DNA from: Rhodoferax sp. GW822-FHT02A01
GTDB lineage: Bacteria; Pseudomonadota; Gammaproteobacteria; Burkholderiales; Burkholderiaceae_C
DNA: 64,000 bases
Assembly: GCF_038784515.1 (NCBI RefSeq)
Contig: NZ_CP152376.1
Span: 4,774,001-4,838,000, forward strand
Reading direction: 5' to 3'
A model generated the notes under the pieces. The model was not told the origin of the DNA, searched no databases, and saw only the letters and a program-made list of their open reading frames with translations. The translations under genes and the position numbers were made by a program. Below are positions 34,823 to 42,719 of this stretch, in pieces (the stretch's first letter is position 1; every line of letters begins with the position of its first letter).

Positions 34823-34856
34823 GCCGCGTTGAACACCTTGGGTGGCTCAACGCGGC
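34823..34856 (+). terminator. Hairpin between dnaK and dnaJ
   Basis: A perfect 10-bp stem GCCGCGTTGA (34823-34832) / TCAACGCGGC (34847-34856) with a 14-nt loop is followed by TTCTTCGTTG. It could be a partial terminator reducing dnaJ expression or an mRNA-processing structure. Confidence 0.6.
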
Positions 34857-34886
34857 TTCTTCGTTGTAAACAGACCCAAACTGAAC

Positions 34887-36023
34887 ATGGCCAAACGAGA
34901 CTTTTACGAAATTCTGGGCGTACCCAAGAACGCCAGCGAAGAGGACATCAAGAAGGCCTATCGCAAACTGGCAATGAAGTACCACCCGGACCGCAACCAG
35001 GGTGACAGCTCCAAAGTCGCAGAAGAGAAATTCAAGGAGGCCAAAGAGGCCTACGAAATGCTGTCGGACGCGCAGAAGCGCGCCGCCTACGACCAGTATG
35101 GCCATGCCGGTGTGGACCCCAACCGCGGTGCGGGCGGTCCTGGTGCGGAAGGCTTTGGCGGATTTGCCGAAGCCTTCGGCGACATCTTTGGCGACATGTT
35201 CGGCCAGCAGCGCGGTCGCGCCGGCGGTGGCCGTCAGGTCTACCGTGGCAGCGACCTGAGCTACGCCATGGAAATCACGCTGGAAGAAGCGGCCAAGGGC
35301 AAGGACGCCCAGATCCGCATCCCCAGTTGGGACAACTGCGACACCTGCAAGGGCAGCGGCGCCAAGCCCGGCACCCAGGTCAAGACCTGCAGCACCTGCG
35401 GCGGCAGCGGCAATGTGCAGATGCGCCAGGGCTTTTTCAGCGTGCAACAGACCTGCCCTACCTGCCGCGGCAATGGCAAGGTCATTCCTGAACCTTGCAC
35501 CGCCTGCCATGGCCAGGGCAAGATCAAGCGCCAGAAGACGCTGGAAGTCAAAATCCCCGCTGGTATCGATGCAGGCATGCGCATCCGCAGCGCAGGCAAT
35601 GGCGAACCCGGCACCAATGGCGGCCCCGCAGGCGATCTGTACATCGAGATCCGGCTCAAGAAGCACGACATCTTCGAACGCGACGGCGATGACATCCACT
35701 GCTCTGTGCCTATCAGCATGATCACTGCTGCCCTGGGTGGCGAGATTGATGTACCCACGCTGGCGGGCAAGGCTGCCATCGACATTCCCGAAGGCACCCA
35801 GACCGGCAAGCAGTTCCGTCTGCGCGGCAAGGGCATCAAGGGTGTGCGCTCTAGCTACCCCGGCGACCTCTACTGCCACATCGTGGTGGAAACGCCGGTC
35901 AAGCTCAGCGAGCACCAGCGCAAGCTGTTGCGCGAGCTTGATGAGTCGTTCAAGAAGGGAGGCAGCAAGCACTCTCCTTCGGGCGACACCTGGGCCGATC
36001 GCCTGAAGAGTTTCTTCAGCTAA
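34887..36023 (+). CDS. dnaJ: Chaperone DnaJ (Hsp40)
   Basis: Type I J-protein, 378 aa, that delivers substrates to DnaK and stimulates its ATPase. The J domain begins [20 protein letters not shown] and has the HPD motif in [10 protein letters not shown] Gly/Phe-rich region follows, then four CxxCxGxG zinc motifs ([32 protein letters not shown]). The ATG at 34887 is the family start; an in-frame start at 34842 lies inside the intergenic hairpin. Confidence 0.96.
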   Translation: MAKRDFYEILGVPKNASEEDIKKAYRKLAMKYHPDRNQGDSSKVAEEKFKEAKEAYEMLSDAQKRAAYDQYGHAGVDPNRGAGGPGAEGFGGFAEAFGDIFGDMFGQQRGRAGGGRQVYRGSDLSYAMEITLEEAAKGKDAQIRIPSWDNCDTCKGSGAKPGTQVKTCSTCGGSGNVQMRQGFFSVQQTCPTCRGNGKVIPEPCTACHGQGKIKRQKTLEVKIPAGIDAGMRIRSAGNGEPGTNGGPAGDLYIEIRLKKHDIFERDGDDIHCSVPISMITAALGGEIDVPTLAGKAAIDIPEGTQTGKQFRLRGKGIKGVRSSYPGDLYCHIVVETPVKLSEHQRKLLRELDESFKKGGSKHSPSGDTWADRLKSFFS

Positions 36024-36047
36024 GCTGACCCAGTCGCTGGGCAAATC

Positions 36048-36088
36048 ATGCCGTCCGGTCTATAAAGGATCAGACGGCATTTCTTTTT
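36048..36088 (+). terminator. Rho-independent terminator after dnaJ
   Basis: Stem ATGCCGTC (36048-36055) / GACGGCAT (36073-36080) with a 17-nt loop, followed by TTCTTTTT. Confidence 0.75.
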
Positions 36089-36102
36089 GGGGATAGACAA
36101 TC

Positions 36103-37467
36103 ATGGGCGTAAGCATTACCTTCTTGGGCGGGGCCAACACGGTCACCGGCTCCAAGTACCTGGTCCGCCACGAAGGCAAAAGCCTGCTGGTGGACTGCGG
36201 GCTGTTCCAGGGTTACAAGCAACTGCGTCTGCGCAATTGGAGCCCGCTGCCCGTGGTGCCCGATACCATCGATGCGGTGCTGCTGACCCATGCCCATCTG
36301 GACCACAGCGGCTACCTGCCCCTGCTGGCCAAGGAAGGTTTCGCAGGCCATGTGTACGCATCCACCGGCACGCGCGACCTGTGCAAGATCCTGTTGCCCG
36401 ACAGCGGCCATATCCAGGAAGAGGACGCCCTGTTTGCCAACCGCCATGGCTTTTCCAAACATGCACCAGCCTTGCCCTTGTACACGCGCCAGGACGCGCT
36501 GGACTGTCTGCCCCTGATCAAGTCAGTCAACATGGGCGTTACGTTCCAGCCCATCCCCGGCTGGCAAGCCACCTTTCAATCTGCGGGCCACATCCTGGGC
36601 GCCTCCAGCATTCTGCTGGAGTTGGCCGGGCGCCGCATTCTGTTCTCCGGTGACCTGGGCCGACCCGACGATTCGCTGATGAATCCACCCGACAGGGCAC
36701 CTGCTGCGGATACGGTGTTGATCGAATCCACCTACGGTGACCGTACCCATCCACTGGATGATGTGCTGGCTGAACTCGGCCCCGCACTGCACCGGTTGGC
36801 TGCACGCGGTGGCGTGGCCGTGGTTCCCGTTTTTGCGGTGGGCCGGGCACAGGCCATCCTGCACGCCATCAACCAGCTCAAGGCGCGCGGTGAAGTGCCC
36901 AAGGGTCTGCCGGTGTTTCTGGACAGCCCCATGGCGGTCCACACCACGCATTTGTTTGAATCGCATCCCGGCGAACACCGGCTTACCGGAGCGGAGGTAC
37001 GTGCCCTCACCCACAGTGCCACCATGGTCAGCAGCACCGACGAGTCCAAGGCCCTGGCCACACGCCATGGCCCCATGGTGATTCTCTCGGCCAGCGGCAT
37101 GGCCACTGGCGGGCGCGTATTGCACCATCTGGCGCAGCATGCCGGCAACCACCGCAACATGATCATCCTGACCGGATACCAGGCGCCCGGTACACGCGGT
37201 GCCACGCTGGCCAGCGGCGCGCGTTCGGTGCGCATCCATGGCCGCGATGTGGAAGTCCAGGCTGAAATCGTGTCACTGCAATCGGCCTCGGCCCATGCGG
37301 ATGCCGGCCAGCTTTTGAACTGGCTCAAGACCATGCCCTCTGCCCCGTCACAGGTGTATGTGGTGCATGGCGAGCTGCAGGCTTCGGACGCGTTGCGCGC
37401 CCGCATCTCGCGGGAACTCGGCTGGCGCGCCATGGTGCCGGAGCACGGCTCCACCTGGCCGACCTAG
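36103..37467 (+). CDS. MBL-fold beta-CASP RNA-processing exonuclease family protein
   Basis: A 454-aa metallo-beta-lactamase with a beta-CASP insert, related to CPSF73 and RNase J-type nucleases. The zinc motif is LLTHAHLDHSGYLP, and further motifs are SGDLGRPDD, ESTYGDRTHP and the C-terminal SAHADAGQLLNWLK. It probably acts on RNA in the cytoplasm, although cellular substrates of this short bacterial group are poorly known. It follows the dnaJ terminator and has a GGGGATA ribosome site. It converges with the marR gene. Confidence 0.87.
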   Translation: MGVSITFLGGANTVTGSKYLVRHEGKSLLVDCGLFQGYKQLRLRNWSPLPVVPDTIDAVLLTHAHLDHSGYLPLLAKEGFAGHVYASTGTRDLCKILLPDSGHIQEEDALFANRHGFSKHAPALPLYTRQDALDCLPLIKSVNMGVTFQPIPGWQATFQSAGHILGASSILLELAGRRILFSGDLGRPDDSLMNPPDRAPAADTVLIESTYGDRTHPLDDVLAELGPALHRLAARGGVAVVPVFAVGRAQAILHAINQLKARGEVPKGLPVFLDSPMAVHTTHLFESHPGEHRLTGAEVRALTHSATMVSSTDESKALATRHGPMVILSASGMATGGRVLHHLAQHAGNHRNMIILTGYQAPGTRGATLASGARSVRIHGRDVEVQAEIVSLQSASAHADAGQLLNWLKTMPSAPSQVYVVHGELQASDALRARISRELGWRAMVPEHGSTWPT

Positions 37468-37470
37468 GGT

Positions 37471-37935
37471 CTATTCACGCAGGTTGTTCTGCACCTGGCG
37501 CAGCAACTCCAGCAGTTGCTGCTTCTGCTGCGCACTGAACCCTGCCACCGCCAACCGAGAAAGCTGCTGACGCTGGCGTTTGACGTCGGCATGCAGGTCC
37601 TTTGCCTTTTCGGTCAGGAAGTGGCGCACCACCCTGCGGTCCTTTTCGTCAGTGACGGACTCCAGCAGGCCTTTGTCTTTCATGCCCGCCAGCAGGCGCG
37701 CGACTTGCCCCTTGTCACGGCCTGAGTGCACAACCAGATCGCTCTGCGTGGCCCCCGGGTGCCGGGCAAAGAAATTCATCACCTTGCCCTCCATGTGCGC
37801 GATGGATTGGCCCCCATCGGGAGCGGCTCGCCCGTGGCGCGCGCGTACCTGATGCATCACGGCGTGGATGAGCTCCAGCACATCGTCCTCGGACGCAAAA
37901 GGCAATTGGTTGACAATATCAACTTCTTTTTTCAT
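37471..37935 (-). CDS. MarR-family transcriptional regulator
   Basis: A regulator of 154 aa from the start at 37935 (MKKEVDIVNQ); in-frame ATGs at 37947 and 37953 would give up to 160 aa. The winged helix has ATQSDLVVHSGRDKGQVARL for recognition and DEKDRRVVRHFLTEKA as the wing. It is divergent from a siderophore-interacting-protein gene with only about 33 bp between them. Two near-identical operator-like sequences overlap this region, so it probably represses itself and the neighbour. The effector is unknown. Confidence 0.85.
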   Translation of the reverse strand: MKKEVDIVNQLPFASEDDVLELIHAVMHQVRARHGRAAPDGGQSIAHMEGKVMNFFARHPGATQSDLVVHSGRDKGQVARLLAGMKDKGLLESVTDEKDRRVVRHFLTEKAKDLHADVKRQRQQLSRLAVAGFSAQQKQQLLELLRQVQNNLRE

Positions 37936-37954
37936 AATAGATGACATTATCAAC
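37909..37954. promoter_or_regulatory. Two operator-like repeats in the marR / siderophore-gene gap
   Basis: GTTGACAATATCAAC (37909-37923) and GATGACATTATCAAC (37940-37954) differ at two positions and lie 31 bp apart, about three helical turns. The first is an inverted repeat with arms GTTGA/TCAAC. One copy is in the first marR codons, the other in the leader. They fit autoregulation by MarR. Confidence 0.55.
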
Positions 37955-37968
37955 TAGATTGCAAACAC

Positions 37969-38703
37969 ATGACCATTGCATCCCCCTTGCGCCGCATTCA
38001 GCGTGTGCGGCACGAATTGCTCCGGCGCGACGTGCACATCAGCCGTATCGAAGCACCAAGCCCTGGCTTTCTGTCCCTCACCTTTGCAAGTGAATCACTC
38101 CACAGCTTTGTATCGCTGTCGTTTGACGACCATGTCAAACTCATCATCCCGGACCGCAACGGCGCAACCGCCATGCGCGACTTCACGCCCACGCACATCA
38201 ATACGGCTCGCGGCGAACTGACGCTGGAATTCGCACTGCATGCCCATGGCGCGGCCTGCGAATGGGCGCGGCAGGCCCGTGTTGGCGATGCAGCCGTCAT
38301 TGGCGGCCCCAAGGGTTCCATGATCGTGCCCACCGATTACGACTGGCATCTGCTGGCGGGCGACGCCTCTGCCCTGCCCGCCATACGTCGCAGGCTGCTG
38401 GAGCTTCCCACAGGCAGCACGGCCCTGGTGTTTGCACAGATCGCCGACCCGCTGGACCGCCAGTTGCCGACTTCCCGCAGTGCAGCGCAGGTTCACTGGT
38501 TGACTGATGCGCGTGCGTGGGTGGACGCCTTGCGCAATACGCCGTTGCCTGCGGGCGAAGGTTTTGTGTGGTGCGCCGGTGAAGCATCCGTCATGGTCCA
38601 GGCGCGCGAGGTACTCATCAATGGGCGCCAATTGCCGCGCGAGGCTTCACGCATTTCTGCGTACTGGAAAGCCGGCGCTGCCGACTTTCACGAGACCTTG
38701 TAA
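37969..38703 (+). CDS. Siderophore-interacting protein (SIP/ViuB family)
   Basis: A 244-aa flavin-dependent ferric-siderophore reductase-like protein. It begins with the FAD-binding barrel (SRIEAPSPGFLSLTFASESL, then MRDFTPTHIN at the flavin-binding position) and continues into the NAD(P)H-binding half (LLAGDASALPAIRRRL, WCAGEASVMVQARE). The family releases iron from siderophores in the cytoplasm. It is controlled from a short gap shared with marR rather than the PadR partner often seen. An inverted repeat (38705-38715 and 38738-38748) lies just after the stop. Confidence 0.87.
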   Translation: MTIASPLRRIQRVRHELLRRDVHISRIEAPSPGFLSLTFASESLHSFVSLSFDDHVKLIIPDRNGATAMRDFTPTHINTARGELTLEFALHAHGAACEWARQARVGDAAVIGGPKGSMIVPTDYDWHLLAGDASALPAIRRRLLELPTGSTALVFAQIADPLDRQLPTSRSAAQVHWLTDARAWVDALRNTPLPAGEGFVWCAGEASVMVQAREVLINGRQLPREASRISAYWKAGAADFHETL

Positions 38704-38832
38704 CTGGCGCGCACGCAGTGAGAGTGCTTGCATGAAACGTGTGCGCCAAGTCATGCCAATGGCACATAGCAGCTATGGCGATACGCGCTCTTTACCTGCC
38801 GCAAAATGGCGGCTCAACCCATTGGAACACCC

Positions 38833-39627
38833 ATGACCACTGTGCGCATGCCCGCCGTGTACCTGCCCCACGGGGGTGGCCCCTCATTTTTCATGACCGG
38901 TGAGCGCAAACAGCGCTACCAGGCCACCGAAGATTTCCTGCGCAGCATCCCCTCGCTGTTGCCCGCCCAGCCCGCAGCCATACTGATTGTGACTGCCCAT
39001 TGGGAAGAGTCCGTGCCCAGTTTTACCGGCGGCCTGCACCCCGAACTGATATACGACTACTACGGCTTCCCGCCAGAAACCTATGCGCTGCAGTACCCGG
39101 CTCCGGGGAATTCGGAGTTGGCGGAACGGGCTGCCAGTTTGCTGCGCTCTGCGGGACATGCATCCCGGGTTGATCCGCAATACGGCTGGGACCACGGTGT
39201 CTTCATACCGCTCAAAGTTATCTACCCCGAGGCGCACGTTCCGGTCGTGGCCATGTCGTTGCAAGCCAGTCTGGACCCTGCCCTGCATTGCGCGCTGGGC
39301 GCAGCCCTGGCACCTCTGCGCGACGAGGGCGTGCTGATCGTGGGTTCGGGAATGAGCTATCACAACCTGCGCGACTTCCAGGCGGCGGCTCCCGCGTCCT
39401 TTGCCTTTCACGACTGGCTGGACACGGCGCTGAGCACTGACCGCGACGGGCGCACCCGGCATTTGGCGCAGTGGAGCAGCGCACCCGGCGGCCGTGCGTC
39501 CCATCCGCGCGAAGAGCATCTACTGCCCTTGATGGTGGCCAGCGGCGCGGGCTCGAACCAACCGGCACGCCGACTCTGGCGTGGCGCCGTGGGCCCGAGT
39601 TGCCTGGGTGCCTGGGCGTTTGATTGA
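38833..39627 (+). CDS. Class III extradiol dioxygenase, DODA/YgiD family
   Basis: A 264-aa member of the 4,5-DOPA dioxygenase-like family. Metal-site segments are YLPHGGGPSFFM, VTAHWEES and YGWDHGVFIPLK; HPREEHLLPLMVASGAG is the usual C-terminal motif. It cleaves catecholic rings in vitro in homologues, but the natural substrate is uncertain. The ATG at 38833 gives the family N-terminus. The 129-bp gap before it has a short palindrome CATAGCAGCTATG (38765-38777). No link to the lig cluster is evident. Confidence 0.85.
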   Translation: MTTVRMPAVYLPHGGGPSFFMTGERKQRYQATEDFLRSIPSLLPAQPAAILIVTAHWEESVPSFTGGLHPELIYDYYGFPPETYALQYPAPGNSELAERAASLLRSAGHASRVDPQYGWDHGVFIPLKVIYPEAHVPVVAMSLQASLDPALHCALGAALAPLRDEGVLIVGSGMSYHNLRDFQAAAPASFAFHDWLDTALSTDRDGRTRHLAQWSSAPGGRASHPREEHLLPLMVASGAGSNQPARRLWRGAVGPSCLGAWAFD

Positions 39628-39646
39628 AGCGTTGCAAAATACGGGC

Positions 39647-40582
39647 ATGTCTGCCCCCTTTCTGACTGCGGCTTTTTACAAGTTCGTCGACCTTCCCGAC
39701 TTCGAGAGCCGCAAGGCGCCGCTGCTGGCCCTATGCCAACAGCACAACGTCAAGGGCCTGATCCTGTTGGCGCGTGAAGGCATCAACAGCACCATTGCCG
39801 GGGCTGCAGAGGACGTGCATGCCGTCTTGGCCTTTCTGCGCTCCGACCCGCTGCTGGCCGACCTGCCGCACAAGGAATCCTGGTCACACAAAGCCCCTTT
39901 TCACCGCATGAAGGTGCGGCTGAAGAAAGAGATCGTCACCCTCAATGTACCGGGCATCAGCCCCACCCAGATGGCCGGTACCTACGTCAAGCCGCAGGAC
40001 TGGAACGCACTCATCAGCGATCCCGACGTGGTGGTAGTGGACACGCGCAACGATTACGAGGTGGAGATTGGCACGTTTGCCCATGCCATCAATCCGCACA
40101 TCCGTACCTTTGCCGAACTGCCCGCCTGGGTCCAGCAGTCCGAGCCACTGGCACATACCACCGCACAAGGGAAGAAGCCCAAGGTCGCCATGTTCTGCAC
40201 CGGCGGCATCCGATGTGAAAAGTCGACCGCCTACATGCGTGCCCAGGGCTATGACGAGGTCTATCACCTGGAGGGCGGCATTCTCAAGTACCTGGAGACG
40301 GTGCCGCCAGAACAGAGTCTGTGGCAAGGCGAGTGCTTTGTGTTCGATGAGCGGGTATCGGTGGGCCACGGCCTGGTGCCCGGCTCGCACGCGCTGTGCC
40401 GCGCCTGCCGCCAGCCACTGGAGGACGGCGCCATGGAGTCGCCGCTGTATGAGGCTGGCGTCAGTTGCCCGCGTTGCCATGCCCACACCAGTGAGGCGCA
40501 GAAGAACGGCGCCCGGGAACGCCAACGCCAGTGGGAGCTGGCCAAGGCCCGGCAACGCACACATATTGGTGACGCCGCCTAG
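39647..40582 (+). CDS. trhO: tRNA uridine(34) hydroxylase TrhO (rhodanese-like)
   Basis: A 311-aa YceA/TrhO protein that hydroxylates U34 of tRNAs, the first step to 5-methoxy- or carboxymethoxyuridine. An N-terminal ferredoxin-like domain precedes a rhodanese domain with the catalytic loop FCTGGIRCEKSTAYM. A C-terminal zinc-like CRACRQPL...CPRCHAH segment is present. The ATG at 39647 is chosen over 39581, which would overlap the dioxygenase gene. Confidence 0.9.
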   Translation: MSAPFLTAAFYKFVDLPDFESRKAPLLALCQQHNVKGLILLAREGINSTIAGAAEDVHAVLAFLRSDPLLADLPHKESWSHKAPFHRMKVRLKKEIVTLNVPGISPTQMAGTYVKPQDWNALISDPDVVVVDTRNDYEVEIGTFAHAINPHIRTFAELPAWVQQSEPLAHTTAQGKKPKVAMFCTGGIRCEKSTAYMRAQGYDEVYHLEGGILKYLETVPPEQSLWQGECFVFDERVSVGHGLVPGSHALCRACRQPLEDGAMESPLYEAGVSCPRCHAHTSEAQKNGARERQRQWELAKARQRTHIGDAA

Positions 40583-40593
40583 GGCCTGTTCAT

Positions 40594-41274
40594 ATGACCC
40601 TGCCGGTTCTCTATTCCTTTCGCCGCTGCCCGTACGCCATGCGTGCGCGGCTGGCATTGCAGGCCAGTGGCGTGGAAGTCGAGCTGCGCGAAATTCTGCT
40701 CAGGGACAAGCCGCGGCAGATGCTTATGGCATCCACCAAGGGAACTGTGCCGGTGCTGCTGCTCCCTGACGGCCAAGTGATTGAGCAGAGTCTGGACATC
40801 ATGCTCTGGGCCCTGCAGCAAGGCGATGAACACCATTGGTTGCCCGCCGATGAGACGGCCATGCAAGACGCGCTGAACTGCATTGCATTGAATGACGGCC
40901 CTTTCAAGCAAGCCCTGGATCGCTACAAGTACCCTGCCCGCTTTGCGTTGGCTGATGGCTTGGCCCACAGGGAGGCCGGTAGCGAATTCTTGCGCCCATT
41001 GGCCGAGCGCCTGTCAACAAACCCATGCTTGCATGGCGTGCAATGGGGATTTCTGGATGCTGCAATTGCGCCCTTTGTACGGCAGTTTGCCCACACCGAT
41101 CCGCAATGGTTTGCCGCACAGGATTGGCCGCAACTGGCGCAGTGGCTAAAGCGCTTCGAGGATTCTGCGGCCTTTCAGGCCATCATGGAAAAAGTACCAC
41201 CATGGCAGGCGGGCGACGCGCCCCGTATCACCCGCTTTGCGTTGCCCGGTTCAGATCGGCCCAATCTGCAGTAG
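40594..41274 (+). CDS. Glutathione S-transferase family protein
   Basis: A 226-aa GST with an N-terminal thioredoxin fold (LYSFRRCPYAMRARLALQAS, likely catalytic Cys in CPYA) and an all-helical C-terminal domain. The Cys-type active site places it with omega/YibF-like enzymes that deglutathionylate rather than conjugate. It lies 11 bp after trhO and is probably co-transcribed. Its stop abuts that of the convergent MAPEG gene. Confidence 0.85.
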   Translation: MTLPVLYSFRRCPYAMRARLALQASGVEVELREILLRDKPRQMLMASTKGTVPVLLLPDGQVIEQSLDIMLWALQQGDEHHWLPADETAMQDALNCIALNDGPFKQALDRYKYPARFALADGLAHREAGSEFLRPLAERLSTNPCLHGVQWGFLDAAIAPFVRQFAHTDPQWFAAQDWPQLAQWLKRFEDSAAFQAIMEKVPPWQAGDAPRITRFALPGSDRPNLQ

Positions 41275-41661
41275 TCAGACCACGACCTTGAGGACAATGC
41301 CCAGCAGGGCGGCTCCCAGCATGGCCAGCACCGGGAAAACGCTGAGCCCATAACCCAGGCTGCGGCTGGCGGGGTCCTTGGCATACGACTTCCAGTACAC
41401 CATGCGGCCCACAAGATAGATGGCGCCGCCCCACGCCACGGGCTGGGGTGACCAGTAATGCGAAGCAAGATACAGCCCCGGCAACAGGACCACGATCAAT
41501 TCCAGCGTATTCATCTGCACCCGGTAGAGGCGTTCAAACTGGGGATGTCCCGTGGTGGCGGGTGCATGCACCTGATAGCGGGTACGCGCCAGCGCGACCA
41601 GCACCGCAAAGAAGATCATCTGCAGCAAGGCCAGCACGGCCACCAGGTCAATCCAAACCAT
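41275..41661 (-). CDS. MAPEG family membrane protein
   Basis: A 128-aa protein with four predicted membrane helices. The MAPEG motif is visible as HPQFERLYRVQMNTLELIVV, continuing LLPGLYLASHYW. Eukaryotic relatives act in eicosanoid and glutathione metabolism; bacterial members are little studied. The neighbouring GST may share glutathione chemistry, but this is only suggestive. Confidence 0.85.
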   Translation of the reverse strand: MVWIDLVAVLALLQMIFFAVLVALARTRYQVHAPATTGHPQFERLYRVQMNTLELIVVLLPGLYLASHYWSPQPVAWGGAIYLVGRMVYWKSYAKDPASRSLGYGLSVFPVLAMLGAALLGIVLKVVV

Positions 41662-41711
41662 GTCTTATTCCTTGTTGAAAACGCAACCAGCGCGCAAGGC
41701 GGATCATGCGC

Positions 41712-42668
41712 TCAAAGTGCGAGCAGACGCGCCCGGGCTTCCGCATATTCGCGCTTGAGCTGGGCGATGTACTCACCCGCAGTCTGCACCTTGGTCACGG
41801 CACCAATGCCCTGGCCGCAACCCCAGATTTCCTTCCAGGCTTTGGCTTTTTCTCCACCAAAGTTCATGGCACTCGGGTCGCTGACCGGCAGGTTGTCGGG
41901 ATCCATGCCAGCGGCACGGATGCTGGGTGCCAGGTAGTTGCCGTGCACGCCGGTAAACAGGTTGCTGTAGACGATATCGTCCGAGTTGCTGTCGACGACG
42001 CATTGCTTGTAGGCCTCAGGCGCACGCGCTTCCGCTGTGGCAATGAAGGCCGAACCAATGTAGGCAAAGTCCGCGCCCATAGCCTGTGCTGCCAGCACGG
42101 CGCCGCCGGTGGCGATGGAACCGCTGAGCACCAACGGACCGTCGAACCACTGGCGGATTTCCTGCACCAATGCAAACGGACTCTTCACGCCCGCATGCCC
42201 GCCGGCACCTGCAGCCACCGCGATCAAACCGTCAGCACCCTTCTCGATGGCCTTGTGTGCATGCTTGTTGTTGATGATGTCATGCAGCACCACACCGCCA
42301 TAAGAATGCGCCGCGGCGTTCACGTCTTCCCGTGCACCCAGCGACGTGATGATGATCGGTACCTTGTACTTGACGCACAGCGCCATGTCGTGTTCCAGCC
42401 GCTCGTTGCTCTTGTGCACGATCTGGTTGATGGCAAAGGGCGCTGCGGGACGGTCCGGATGCGCTGCGTTGTGCGCGGCCAGTGCCTCGGTGATTTCGAT
42501 CAGCCACTCTTCCAGTTGCTCAGCAGGCCGGGCGTTGAGTGCGGGCATGGAGCCCACCACGCCGGCGATGCATTGGGCAATCACCAGCTTGGGATTGCTG
42601 ATGATGAAGAGCGGTGAACCAATGACCGGAAACGGCAGGCGGTCTAGCGGAGAAGGCAGTTTGGACAT
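41712..42668 (-). CDS. Nitronate monooxygenase family flavoprotein
   Basis: A 318-aa FMN-dependent TIM-barrel protein of the 2-nitropropane dioxygenase/NMO family. Motifs include the N-terminal PVIGSPLFIISNPKLVIAQ, the phosphate-binding AAGAGGHAGVKSPFALVQEI and LSGSIATGGAVLAAQAMGADFAYIGSAF. It may detoxify alkyl nitronates, or act on enoyl-type substrates as some relatives do. It lies about 50 bp after the acyl-CoA dehydrogenase gene on the same strand, which hints at a link to acyl-CoA metabolism. Confidence 0.85.
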   Translation of the reverse strand: MSKLPSPLDRLPFPVIGSPLFIISNPKLVIAQCIAGVVGSMPALNARPAEQLEEWLIEITEALAAHNAAHPDRPAAPFAINQIVHKSNERLEHDMALCVKYKVPIIITSLGAREDVNAAAHSYGGVVLHDIINNKHAHKAIEKGADGLIAVAAGAGGHAGVKSPFALVQEIRQWFDGPLVLSGSIATGGAVLAAQAMGADFAYIGSAFIATAEARAPEAYKQCVVDSNSDDIVYSNLFTGVHGNYLAPSIRAAGMDPDNLPVSDPSAMNFGGEKAKAWKEIWGCGQGIGAVTKVQTAGEYIAQLKREYAEARARLLAL

Positions 42669-42719
42669 GGGGCGAGTCTCTCTCTTTGTGTTTATCGTTG
42701 TCTGGGCTTTGTCTTGTCT

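Noticed and set aside
38705-38748. Inverted repeat after the siderophore-interacting protein gene as a terminator
   Set aside because: The 11-bp arms pair with one mismatch, but the loop is 22 nt and no T run follows, so it was not called as a terminator.
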